A stretch of 64,000 bases of DNA from a virus, in IMG/VR virus record IMGVR_UViG_3300024265_000043, positions 1 to 64,000 of that record, one strand, 5' to 3'. Made by a program: the position numbers and the translations under genes. Of this stretch, positions 1 to 8,334 are shown piece after piece. Each line of letters starts with the position of its first letter. The stretch's first letter is position 1. The notes under the pieces were generated by a model. That model saw only the letters and a list, made by a program, of their open reading frames with translations, was not told where the DNA came from and searched no databases.

Positions 1-3
1 GAG

Positions 4-393
4 GTGAAAGAGATACAAGAAGGGTGGGAGCCGAAGAGAGGGGATCAAGTAAGCGAATTCGCTGGGCCAACGAGTTTCCCTTGGGCATTCCCTCCTCGGT
101 GGAAAGAATCATTTCCTACTACGCACTGGCTTCCCAAAATTGAAGACTTGATGGGAATGATACTGCCCGAGCATATGGCAGCTCTTGTCCCTATTACAAC
201 CATATCAACAACATTTGGCTTTAATAGAATTTTAGCCCTTGAAAGATGGTTAGATTGCGCGCATGAGGGACCGTATAAGCATAATATTAGCCAATTTAAG
301 GCAAATGAGATATGGCTACTATTTGTCATGCATACTCTCTACAAAAAATCATGGAGCGGAAACGCTTGGGAATCCTCGGAGACTAAAAATTGA
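4..393 (+). CDS. hypothetical protein, possibly 5'-truncated by the window edge
   Basis: A 129-residue reading frame opens with GTG at base 4, so the true start may lie outside the window. The protein is rich in Trp and Pro in its first 40 residues, followed by a mixed hydrophobic stretch (about residues 57-75). I recognise no family. It is followed immediately by another frame whose TTG start overlaps its stop (TTGA), the arrangement seen across this operon, which supports it being a real gene. Confidence 0.5.
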   Translation: MKEIQEGWEPKRGDQVSEFAGPTSFPWAFPPRWKESFPTTHWLPKIEDLMGMILPEHMAALVPITTISTTFGFNRILALERWLDCAHEGPYKHNISQFKANEIWLLFVMHTLYKKSWSGNAWESSETKN

Positions 394-620
394 CGCGAAT
401 ATGCTGGGGAGAGCCCGATTATATATACCATCGAGATATTGGAGAAGGTATAGGGGAAAATTCTGGTTATCCTGAATGTGACGCCGTGCTTGTTCCTGAG
501 GAAGACGTTATTGGGCTTGGGGATACTAATGATTACAAATCGGTTCCGATAGGCATTCCCAAATGTCCTAAATGCCTTTGGCTACCTGATAATCCCAATC
601 AAACGGATCTATTCGGATGA
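390..620 (+). CDS. small hypothetical protein
   Basis: A 76-residue frame begins with TTG overlapping the previous stop and ends 4 nt inside the next gene, so it sits in a tightly coupled operon. Near the C-terminus there is one C-P-K-C pair (about residues 58-61), half of a possible zinc knuckle. No function is recognised. The TTG start is supported only by the overlap; there is no strong Shine-Dalgarno sequence. Confidence 0.45.
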   Translation: MTRICWGEPDYIYHRDIGEGIGENSGYPECDAVLVPEEDVIGLGDTNDYKSVPIGIPKCPKCLWLPDNPNQTDLFG

Positions 621-967
621 ACCAAATAGCGAAGATAATTCAATCCTACGAATTTGTGTATCAAAATGAGACAGAACTTCAAGAGCAAATTGAATCTGTA
701 TTGAAGGACAATGATATTCCATTTGAACGGGAATATTCACTTGATAAGGATTCTCGGATAGATTTCTACCTACCTGAATCGAAAACAGGTATTGAGGTGA
801 AAGTGAAAAGCGGTGCTGCTGTTGTATCGAAACAACTCCACAGATATGCGAAAAGCAACCAGATTGATAATCTAATGCTCGTTACTACAAGGATGGATCA
901 TGTTATGCTCGATGGATTTGTGTACGGTGATATTAGGCTGGATGTTGTTTTCATAGGGGGATTTTGA
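617..967 (+). CDS. PD-(D/E)XK family nuclease (VRR-Nuc-like)
   Basis: This 116-residue protein has the core of a PD-(D/E)XK nuclease: an Asp in R-I-D-F (Asp49) followed by E-V-K-V-K (Glu60, Lys62), with hydrophobic strands on both sides. Stand-alone phage nucleases of this size, often called VRR-Nuc, commonly sit next to SNF2 helicases, and here the next gene is one. The likely role is a structure-specific or Holliday-junction-like endonuclease acting with that helicase. The first motif and catalytic triad are seen; the substrate is inferred. Confidence 0.7.
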   Translation: MNQIAKIIQSYEFVYQNETELQEQIESVLKDNDIPFEREYSLDKDSRIDFYLPESKTGIEVKVKSGAAVVSKQLHRYAKSNQIDNLMLVTTRMDHVMLDGFVYGDIRLDVVFIGGF

Positions 968-2646
968 TGCGCAACTATGGCGAGATGAGATTGGACACGG
1001 CAAACAATCAATGGATAATAACTGCTGATCGACATATCATGGCAAGGTTAAAGCGAGTGTTTGAGGGCTTGGCAAAATTCCCAAGAAAAGAAGTGAAGAT
1101 ATCGAATACTCCAGAACACTGCCTTGATCTTGAATGGTTTATGACGCGCTATCCGCTTGAAATTGTTGAAGGCGCGGATCAATTACGGGTTGGCTCACTT
1201 GCTTATAAATCTATGGTCGAAAGGCTTGATGATATGGCAGATCCCAATTATGAGCCGAAATCTCATCCTCTTGCAATTCCATTACGCGGATATCAAAATG
1301 TTGCTGTTGATATGTATCTGGAGCGTGGATCATTATTGCTTGGTGATGATGTGGGTGTCGGGAAAACAGCGGTCGGCATAGGCTCATTTACAGATAAACG
1401 AACTTTACCTGCGCTCGTGGTTACTCATGTGCATTTATTGCACCAGTGGGAAAGAGAGATCAATACCTTCATGCCCGAATTAAATACGCATGTAATTAAG
1501 CAGGGGCCTATCTATGCGTTGCCCGAAATGTTTGGGAAGGGCCCTGATGTTGTGATCACCAACTACCACAAAATTGCTAAATGGGCCACAGTGCTATCAT
1601 CCTACCTGAAATCTATCGTGTGGGATGAAGTTCAAGAATTAAGAAATGATGGTAGCCAAAAATATCAAGCAGCTCGGTCTTTAGTTGAATACGCCAATTT
1701 TGTTCTTGGATTATCGGCAACTCCCGTCTATAATTATGGAGGGGAATTTTTCAATATCATGGAGACGATCACACCAGGAGCGCTTGGGGAAAGATATGAA
1801 TTCAGGAGAGAATGGTGCAGCGGGAGATATGAGAATAAAATAAGTATCGTAGATCCTCCAGCATTCGGCGCGTATTTGCGAGAAAGTCATTTGATGCTCC
1901 GCAGAACCAGAAAAGATGTTGGGCGCGAACTAGAATCTCTCAGTAATGTAACTCATATAATTGATTCGGATTCTCGTGAAATTATTGACGAAGAGGGAAC
2001 TATAGATTCTTTGGCTAAAATACTGGTAAACAGCGAATCAACATCTCAAGAGAAATTTCAAGCAGGCGGTTTATTTGATCAGAAAATGAGAAAGGCCACA
2101 GGATTAGCCAAGGCCGGTTATGTAGCCCATTTCGTCAATATGCTGGTAGAATCGGGCGAAAAAGTTGTATTATTCGGTTGGCATAGAGAAGTTTATGAAA
2201 AATGGCTACACATGTTTTCGCCTATACAATGCAATCCCGTTATGTATACAGGGACAGAATCTCCCGCCAAGAAAGAGGCAGCAAGAGAGGCATTTATCAA
2301 TGGCGACTCCAAAGTTCTGATCATGTCGCTGCGGTCTGGTGCTGGGCTTGATGGTCTCCAATATAGCGGATGCAGAACAGTTGTGTATGGTGAAATGGAT
2401 TGGTCTCCAGGCATTCACGAACAATGCACTGGTCGCGTTTATAGGGACGGGCAAGAAGAGCCTGTAGTGGCATATTATCTGGTATGCGAAGATGGTTGCG
2501 ATCCATTCATGGTTAATGTGCTTGGGATCAAGAAGCAGCAATCCGATGGGATTAAGGACCCCGAGAAACAATTCGGTAAGAAAGAATCAATACAAAAGAA
2601 CATGGCCGACGTAGCCCGTCATTACTTGGAGAGGAAAAAGAATTGA
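967..2646 (+). CDS. SNF2/superfamily 2 DNA helicase
   Basis: A 559-residue SF2 ATPase. Motif I is G-D-D-V-G-V-G-K-T (about residue 127), motif II is W-D-E-V-Q (a DEXQ variant of DEAH), motif III is L-S-A-T-P, and motif VI lies in T-G-R-V-Y-R-D-G-Q. The N-terminal 100 residues precede the helicase core and are not recognised. ATG at 967 overlaps the nuclease stop and follows a purine-rich AGGGGG; a TTG at 964 is an alternative. Pairing with the upstream nuclease suggests a shared role in DNA processing or branch resolution. A second, unrelated SNF2-type gene lies at 46.2 kb. Confidence 0.88.
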   Translation: MRNYGEMRLDTANNQWIITADRHIMARLKRVFEGLAKFPRKEVKISNTPEHCLDLEWFMTRYPLEIVEGADQLRVGSLAYKSMVERLDDMADPNYEPKSHPLAIPLRGYQNVAVDMYLERGSLLLGDDVGVGKTAVGIGSFTDKRTLPALVVTHVHLLHQWEREINTFMPELNTHVIKQGPIYALPEMFGKGPDVVITNYHKIAKWATVLSSYLKSIVWDEVQELRNDGSQKYQAARSLVEYANFVLGLSATPVYNYGGEFFNIMETITPGALGERYEFRREWCSGRYENKISIVDPPAFGAYLRESHLMLRRTRKDVGRELESLSNVTHIIDSDSREIIDEEGTIDSLAKILVNSESTSQEKFQAGGLFDQKMRKATGLAKAGYVAHFVNMLVESGEKVVLFGWHREVYEKWLHMFSPIQCNPVMYTGTESPAKKEAAREAFINGDSKVLIMSLRSGAGLDGLQYSGCRTVVYGEMDWSPGIHEQCTGRVYRDGQEEPVVAYYLVCEDGCDPFMVNVLGIKKQQSDGIKDPEKQFGKKESIQKNMADVARHYLERKKN

Positions 2647-4163
2647 GGAAGAATTTGATAATAAATAAGGATGTCATAGAAGGATTGAAAGGAATTCCTG
2701 ATGAATCCATTCAGTGTTGCGTGACTTCGCCGCCGTATTGGGGCTTGCGCGATTATGGAGTCGACGGCCAGCTAGGATTAGAGCCGACATTGGAAGAATA
2801 TATCGCCAAGATGGTCGAGGTCTTCCAGGAAGTCAAGCGAGTGCTCCGAAAGGATGGTACTTGTTGGGTGAATTTGGGCGATGCTTATGCAGGTGGCGGA
2901 CGTGGGGGCAATCCAGCAGAATCCAAACATCGGAAACAGGCGCCCAATGTGGGGTCTTTGATAAGTCCGTCAAAGATACCGGCCAATCTCAAGGCCAAAG
3001 ACATGATCGGGACGCCCTGGCGCATTGCTTTTGCCTTGCAACAACCGCAATATACCGGAGATATTAAGGACATCAAAGATAGGGTATGGCTAGCTGCTGC
3101 CATTGATGGCGAAGGATGTATGTTTATCCACAAGAGGAAAAAAGGTCAGAGTAACGGCCAGGGATATGTGCGAAAAAATGCTTCCTATGGTGCCGGTTTA
3201 GAAGTGGCAAATACCAATAAAGCGTTCGTCGAAAAATGCATGGAAATAACCGGGAAAGGGAGCATTTGCCATCAGGACTTGGGAAGACGACAGAGAATAT
3301 ATCGCTGGAATCTTCGCTCGAATGAATGCCGAAAAGTTATTGAACAAATCTATCCTCATTTAGTTATCAAACAACATGAAGCGCGATTGCTTATTGGATG
3401 CCCAAGTTCTGGTGAAAAAGCACATGAGGCTCATCAATCTGTTATTGCCCTACATAATGGAGGGGAAGCAACTATTGATTTCGATCCTCCAAATTCTATG
3501 TATGAGCCAGGTTGGTATTTAAGAAGTGATATTATATGGTCAAAGTCGAATCCGATGCCTGAGAGCGTCACCGATAGACCCACTAAAAGCCACGAATATA
3601 TCTTTCTGCTGACCAAATCGGCGCGGTATTACTATGATGCGGAAGCGATAAAAACGGCGCCCGCCGAATCTACCATCAATGACAAGCGTGGTAATGATGA
3701 TGGTACCAGGTCGGACAGAAACTATCCCGGAAGTCCGAGCAACGGTGGGACAAACTTGGGGGGCCCAATCAGGGGCAGTGCCGGTGGGTTCCGACCAAAT
3801 TCAGGGCGCCGACAAAAGTGGCCCGGCATAGGGCCCCAACATGGCGCCCAACGCGACAGGGGCGAGAAATATGAGCCTATGGCTACGCATCAGAGAGTGA
3901 ATCGCCGCACGGTCTGGAATATCCCTGCCCAAGCCTACCCCGAAGCACATTTTGCCACCTTCCCTGAGATGATACCGAAACTTTGCATACTGGCGGGATC
4001 TAAGAGAGGCGACACAATCCTTGACCCCTTCCTTGGATCCGGCACCACCGGCATGGTTGCGCAAAACGAGGGCCGTGAGTGGATAGGCATCGAATTGAAT
4101 CCAGAATATGCCGAAATGGCCCGAAAAAGAACCAAAATCATTCAAACATCCATGAATTTCTAG
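2643..4163 (+). CDS. DNA N4/N6 methyltransferase (beta class) interrupted by a LAGLIDADG domain
   Basis: The ends of this 506-residue protein form a site-specific DNA methyltransferase. The catalytic motif T-S-P-P-Y-W-G lies near residue 30. The SAM-binding motif D-P-F-L-G-S-G-T-T-G lies near residue 460, so the motif order is IV then I (beta class). Between F-A-L-Q-Q-P (about residue 135) and P-G-W-Y-L-R (about residue 289) an extra 154 residues are inserted in frame, carrying a LAGLIDADG endonuclease signature. A Gly/Pro/Arg-rich stretch follows at about 345-400. The start is TTG, overlapping the helicase stop, with GGAGAGG upstream. Probable role: protecting phage DNA from restriction. Whether the interrupted protein is active is unknown. 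Confidence 0.88.
   Translation: MRKNLIINKDVIEGLKGIPDESIQCCVTSPPYWGLRDYGVDGQLGLEPTLEEYIAKMVEVFQEVKRVLRKDGTCWVNLGDAYAGGGRGGNPAESKHRKQAPNVGSLISPSKIPANLKAKDMIGTPWRIAFALQQPQYTGDIKDIKDRVWLAAAIDGEGCMFIHKRKKGQSNGQGYVRKNASYGAGLEVANTNKAFVEKCMEITGKGSICHQDLGRRQRIYRWNLRSNECRKVIEQIYPHLVIKQHEARLLIGCPSSGEKAHEAHQSVIALHNGGEATIDFDPPNSMYEPGWYLRSDIIWSKSNPMPESVTDRPTKSHEYIFLLTKSARYYYDAEAIKTAPAESTINDKRGNDDGTRSDRNYPGSPSNGGTNLGGPIRGSAGGFRPNSGRRQKWPGIGPQHGAQRDRGEKYEPMATHQRVNRRTVWNIPAQAYPEAHFATFPEMIPKLCILAGSKRGDTILDPFLGSGTTGMVAQNEGREWIGIELNPEYAEMARKRTKIIQTSMNF
3048..3509 (+). mobile_element. in-frame LAGLIDADG homing endonuclease domain insertion
   Basis: This 462-nt segment encodes about 154 residues that interrupt the conserved methyltransferase block F-A-L-Q-[Q/x]-P-G-W-Y-L-R-S-D. 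It contains the single-motif form W-L-A-A-A-I-D-G-E-G, then a Y-G-A-G-L-E-V-A-N-T segment and a G-K-G-S-I turn, as in small LAGLIDADG endonucleases. Removing it restores a Pro codon followed by Gly-Trp-Tyr. There is no Cys/Ser at its start and no His-Asn at its end, so it does not look like an intein. The frame stays open throughout, so it is probably not a separately spliced intron. Boundaries are inferred to within a few codons. Confidence 0.72.
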
Positions 4164-4171
4164 GAGATATT

Positions 4172-4528
4172 ATGCTTAAAATATTCAAGAATCTATTCTC
4201 GAAATCCAATGTAATCGCAGATACTGTGAAAATCATTGATCAAGCCGTGGAGGATAAAGACCTTCGCAATACGCTCACCGCTAAACTATTGGAAGCCGAA
4301 CTGACTGGCTCAAGAGCCCAGAGAAATTGGCGACCTCATCTCATGTATGTAATGATGTTCCTGCTGATTTGGATCGTTGTTATAATCCCAATCTCTGAAG
4401 TGTATTTTGGTGTTAAGGTGCCAATTAAGGAATATCTCGCAGCGGTACCCCAACAACTTTGGACATTGCTTACGGTAACTACGACTGGTTATATTGGGTT
4501 GCGCTCATTTATTGATAAGAAAGGTTAA
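4172..4528 (+). CDS. holin-like membrane protein
   Basis: A 118-residue protein with a basic, amphipathic N-terminus, then the pattern R-N-W-R-P-H-L-M-Y followed by a transmembrane segment (about residues 53-70), and a second hydrophobic segment near the C-terminus before the basic end R-S-F-I-D-K-K-G. The W-R-P motif and two to three membrane spans match the three-TM holin family known from gene-transfer agents and phages. The start at 4172 is chosen because TAGGAG precedes it; a longer frame from 4079 lies inside the methyltransferase gene. It is far from the endolysin at 15.6 kb, so the lysis genes are split. Confidence 0.7.
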   Translation: MLKIFKNLFSKSNVIADTVKIIDQAVEDKDLRNTLTAKLLEAELTGSRAQRNWRPHLMYVMMFLLIWIVVIIPISEVYFGVKVPIKEYLAAVPQQLWTLLTVTTTGYIGLRSFIDKKG

Positions 4529-4529
4529 A

Positions 4530-5180
4530 ATGGGATCAAAAATTATAACAAAAGTAGTTCTAGATCGAAGAGTAATCAAACAGCCAATACCGCAACTAAA
4601 TGACGGTGGTGATTGCGGGGCTTGTGTTCTGGGCGGATTGCTTGACCTAGGAGGTGATTCAACGGCACAAATCGGTAAAATTTATGTAGCCTTTTGTGAA
4701 AGCGAAGCCAAGTCGATTAGCCAGCCGAAAATGCTGAGCATTCTTGGTGAAATCAAATCTAGGGGATTGGTAGAGGAATTTATCCATAATGTCCCTATCT
4801 GGCAAAGACCAGATTCAGTATCCCAATTTGGTTCGCCCGGTTGGACTATGGCGTCGCAATGGTATCAATATATCAAAATGGCAATTCGGGCTGGATATTA
4901 TGGGATGGCAATGGTGACGAGCAAAGGCCGAGGGAATCATGCAGAATTGGATCATTGGGTAATGATTTGCGGATTCAGACAACGTGAAATCCCGAATCCT
5001 CACACTCGGAACAGCAAAGACCCAAAAATGCGAGAATCAACAATAATCACACAAGAAATATTAATCTCAAATAGCAGCATAAAAGCAAAAGATGAGCGAT
5101 GGATAGAAACTCGCGATTTTCTAAAACGATTCGGCGGATATAACGCGATTCTTGTGTTGCTTACAAAAAAGGATAAATAG
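4530..5180 (+). CDS. putative papain-like cysteine peptidase
   Basis: A 216-residue protein. The N-terminal P-Q-L-N then D-C-G-A-C (Cys29 or Cys32) followed by a Gly/Leu helix resembles the Gln/Cys active-site start of papain-like and C39-like peptidases. H-A-E-L-D-H-W-V-M-I-C-G (His142) resembles their His strand. ATG at 4530 directly follows the holin stop; a longer frame from 4494 overlaps the holin. The fold and the Gln-Cys-His order are visible; catalytic activity, substrate and stage are not. Possible roles are virion protein maturation, lysis, or cleaving a host protein. Confidence 0.5.
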   Translation: MGSKIITKVVLDRRVIKQPIPQLNDGGDCGACVLGGLLDLGGDSTAQIGKIYVAFCESEAKSISQPKMLSILGEIKSRGLVEEFIHNVPIWQRPDSVSQFGSPGWTMASQWYQYIKMAIRAGYYGMAMVTSKGRGNHAELDHWVMICGFRQREIPNPHTRNSKDPKMRESTIITQEILISNSSIKAKDERWIETRDFLKRFGGYNAILVLLTKKDK

Positions 5181-6184
5181 TGGCCGAATTGATCAAACTT
5201 GAACCAGGTAAATCCAAATTATATTTGGGGGTTGATGATAATGAAGTTGACGATTCACCTCAAGAATTTGAATGGACTTGGATCAAAGCCGCGACAAAAC
5301 TCAGGAAAAAAGGCAGTTTCGTCGAGCATTTGGAAGCAGGTCGTTTTGGAATATATAAGAAGATTGGCATTCATTCATATGAATTTCAAGAAGGGCACAG
5401 AGCAATCTGTAGATTCAACAACGAGAGATTTGAGCATACTCACAATACAATTATAATGTCAATGGACGATTATGAATCTTCTATTTGTGGTAGAGAACTT
5501 GAAAATGGCGTAGTAATCGTTCGAGGGGCTGAATACACAGGGAAGCCTAGTATCGAAAAATTTAATCCAGAAGAATTTTTTGCTCTTCCGAGATATACAA
5601 GCGGTCAATGTAAAATGATGGCAACGGAGCGGGTAGAGCGTGATATTTCCGAGAAAGCGGTTGGCTGGCATGATCTTCCTGTAAAGGGATATGAATTCAA
5701 AACGAAATGGGAAGCAAGATATAGTTTATTCTATGGAACACTCAGAAAAGAAATGGTACTTGTCGCCAAACGCGGCGCTTCACAACAGCAGATAGATGAT
5801 GCAATTGATCTTCCTCCAAGCATCTTAGCCCTTATAGCAAGAAAATTAACTCTTGCTGAATCTGAATATTATATTGCGAGAATGGTGGAATATATTGAGA
5901 CCAATCCCCAAGCCATGTCAAATCCATCCATAAATTATAAAGTTCATCAAGCAACTCTTGAGGAAATCAATATAGAGCGTCTGAGAAACTTGCAAAGATT
6001 ACATGGCGATAATGTGAATCCATCTATCGAGAAAGCACTGAATGATGCTCTGACGCGATATTGGAAATTAGTACCAAAGGATGCAATATCTGACGCAAAG
6101 CCAAAAAACAATTATAATGCCGCTCCACCATCAAAAGAGAATAGTCACCAAGATAATGATCGCAATGATGATGGTATGTTTTAA
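5180..6184 (+). CDS. hypothetical protein upstream of terminase (possible small terminase subunit)
   Basis: A 334-residue protein that starts with GTG overlapping the previous stop (TAGTG) and has AAAGGA upstream. Its stop overlaps the ATG of the large terminase. The last 35 residues are Asn/Asp/Ser-rich and look disordered. I recognise no domain. Its place directly before the terminase fits a packaging role such as DNA recognition, but it is longer than most small terminases and no helix-turn-helix is obvious. Confidence 0.55.
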   Translation: MAELIKLEPGKSKLYLGVDDNEVDDSPQEFEWTWIKAATKLRKKGSFVEHLEAGRFGIYKKIGIHSYEFQEGHRAICRFNNERFEHTHNTIIMSMDDYESSICGRELENGVVIVRGAEYTGKPSIEKFNPEEFFALPRYTSGQCKMMATERVERDISEKAVGWHDLPVKGYEFKTKWEARYSLFYGTLRKEMVLVAKRGASQQQIDDAIDLPPSILALIARKLTLAESEYYIARMVEYIETNPQAMSNPSINYKVHQATLEEINIERLRNLQRLHGDNVNPSIEKALNDALTRYWKLVPKDAISDAKPKNNYNAAPPSKENSHQDNDRNDDGMF

Positions 6185-8325
6185 TGGCTATTTTTGATCA
6201 ATCTAAATATCCAGCCCTTACCTCTATAGGCGAAGAGAGTGTTTCGTGTATTAATCTGCCTATAGGTCATCCAGCATATCTTCATCCTATGCAAATTTAT
6301 ATATGGATGCATAATCCCTATCAAGCTGTTACTGATATTTATGAAACCAAAATGCCAATTGAACAAAGTCGAAGATTCGATCATCTAATCAATTGTAGAT
6401 TCATGGGGGACGATAGCGGTAGATCAACAGGAAAAACGTTTACATATATACAATTCATGGCAATTAGAGGAATTTGCAGTAACTATTATATGAATGTTCT
6501 ATTAGGACAAGATGCAAGTATTGGTGTTGAATTATTCAAAAAGCACTATGGCCCCCAGATGAGGGATAATGATAATTTTAAAAGATTCTTTCATACTGCT
6601 GGCCGCAAAACCCCTAGAGTATCAACAGACGGAATGATTTCTCATATCACTACTTATTCTGGCTCAGTTATACAAGCAATGACTCCTAGCGTTCAGAAGA
6701 AATTCGCAAAAATGCAATCATGGCGAGCGAACGATGGCATATTCAATGAAGTAACCACATGGCCTAACACCAAATTAATTCCAGAAACGATTGAACCTAT
6801 TTTCACAAATGGGACTCCACGTTATGTCAAAACAAAAGCATTTCGGGAAAGAATGGAAGAAATATCTGGGATTGAATTAGGATGGCTTACGAACGAAATA
6901 TTAGAAAAAAGGCATCAAAATCCTGGGTATGTTCCCAGAGAGCACATGATTAATGCCACCCTTCTTAAATGGGAAGATATAAAAGAGAAATTCTTCCTTA
7001 GTTTTGATTATACATATGGTTTTGAATATAAATATGGCATGGATAATGAGCAGATTGGATTTGAAGAAATCAAATCTATGAATGATATCGTTATGTTTTT
7101 CAGAAACTATGACGAAGGCGATCCTGTCTATTTCAATAAGCTTATTTATGACGGCAGTGCAAAAAGGCCATCAGATGATTCATATTGGATCCATAAAGAT
7201 TTCAAAAAAAGGATTAAAGAGGGGAATAGATTATATGCTCAATATTCCATAGGAGTTGATGACATCCCAACAGAATGGGATGGTATCATATATGAATCTG
7301 CCATTGTTGAAAAAGCCCGTGAATCAATGCTTGACGAAGATTTTCAGCGCGTCTGGAACGGCAAATGGACAGAAGGTAGATCCAAGAAGCCCTTCACCCT
7401 TAAAGAAATACTTGACTGCCAAGAGGCGGGCTATTTAGGAAGAATTGGAAGAGAATCGCTAACGGATGAGCATATAAGCGGGATTGATTCGGCTCAGGGC
7501 ACCGACAAGCAGCATTCCACTGAAGAAGGGGTCAAAGATGGTCGTGGCGATGATGGGGCGGAAACAATTTGGAAAGTGGGCGCAGGAACTCCTGAAAGTC
7601 CCCATGAGCTTTGTCTTGTGAGTATTGCTGAAGACGTGAGATCAGAAATATGGGCGCTTGAAATCCAAAAAAATGAACAAGCATTTCAAGGCGAATCAGA
7701 AATAGGCTGTATAATAAATATCGTGGACCCAGGCGGCGGCGGAAAGGCCACTATCGAAAGACTTGCAAAACGTCGGCTTGAGGTGAAAGGCATAGAATAT
7801 GATTTTGATCCGCTTGTTCCATATGATCATCAAGCACCATTAGAAGGATCAAAAAGATCCATTGTAATGTTTAGTCTCTCGAATGAAATGATAAAAACAT
7901 TCCTGATCGCCAGCAAGACTGAAAAAGTAATGATGCAACAACAAGATCAGTTGAATAATTATATGGTTACGAGAGCGCAGAAACTTATTAGAAATAAATG
8001 TATTAAATTCCCCCAATATCTTGATGTATCAATGCTTAATGTTATGCACAACGAGGGGAAGATTGATGATGATGTGTTCATAAATTTGATAAATATTCGG
8101 ACAGCATTGAATCAGTTATTACATCTAGAGTTTGAAACTGACAAAAATGGTAAAAAAGTCAAGACCAAAAACGGCGTATATCGCTATGTCTCTAAGGGGA
8201 ATAAAGATGTCGCTCTCGCAATTTTGTATGGTATATTTGGATGTGATATGTTTGTCAAACTTAATTCTATTGGCGATAAATCAAATCAGCCAACAACCTC
8301 ATCTTACATGCCTGTAATAGGTTAG
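6184..8325 (+). CDS. terL: terminase large subunit
   Basis: This 713-residue protein is the packaging motor. The ATPase half has a Walker A-like G-R-S-T-G-K-T (about residues 79-85) and a Walker B-like I-F-N-E-V (about residue 187). The C-terminal half has nuclease-type motifs: G-I-D-S-A-Q-G (about residue 435) and I-V-D-P-G-G-G-G-K (about residue 514), as in the RNase H-like domain that cuts concatemers. It is larger than typical TerL proteins (450-600 residues), with extra sequence around 240-330. The portal gene follows after 9 nt. Confidence 0.85.
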   Translation: MAIFDQSKYPALTSIGEESVSCINLPIGHPAYLHPMQIYIWMHNPYQAVTDIYETKMPIEQSRRFDHLINCRFMGDDSGRSTGKTFTYIQFMAIRGICSNYYMNVLLGQDASIGVELFKKHYGPQMRDNDNFKRFFHTAGRKTPRVSTDGMISHITTYSGSVIQAMTPSVQKKFAKMQSWRANDGIFNEVTTWPNTKLIPETIEPIFTNGTPRYVKTKAFRERMEEISGIELGWLTNEILEKRHQNPGYVPREHMINATLLKWEDIKEKFFLSFDYTYGFEYKYGMDNEQIGFEEIKSMNDIVMFFRNYDEGDPVYFNKLIYDGSAKRPSDDSYWIHKDFKKRIKEGNRLYAQYSIGVDDIPTEWDGIIYESAIVEKARESMLDEDFQRVWNGKWTEGRSKKPFTLKEILDCQEAGYLGRIGRESLTDEHISGIDSAQGTDKQHSTEEGVKDGRGDDGAETIWKVGAGTPESPHELCLVSIAEDVRSEIWALEIQKNEQAFQGESEIGCIINIVDPGGGGKATIERLAKRRLEVKGIEYDFDPLVPYDHQAPLEGSKRSIVMFSLSNEMIKTFLIASKTEKVMMQQQDQLNNYMVTRAQKLIRNKCIKFPQYLDVSMLNVMHNEGKIDDDVFINLINIRTALNQLLHLEFETDKNGKKVKTKNGVYRYVSKGNKDVALAILYGIFGCDMFVKLNSIGDKSNQPTTSSYMPVIG

Positions 8326-8334
8326 GAGATCAAA

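Noticed and set aside
3048-3509. Intein in the methyltransferase
   Set aside because: The insert does not begin with Cys or Ser and has no His-Asn before the downstream Pro-Gly, and no splicing-block motifs are visible. Only the LAGLIDADG part is supported.
3048-3509. Group I intron encoding the LAGLIDADG protein
   Set aside because: The reading frame is open and in phase with both flanks across the full 462 nt, leaving little room for the catalytic core. Not excluded, but not supported.
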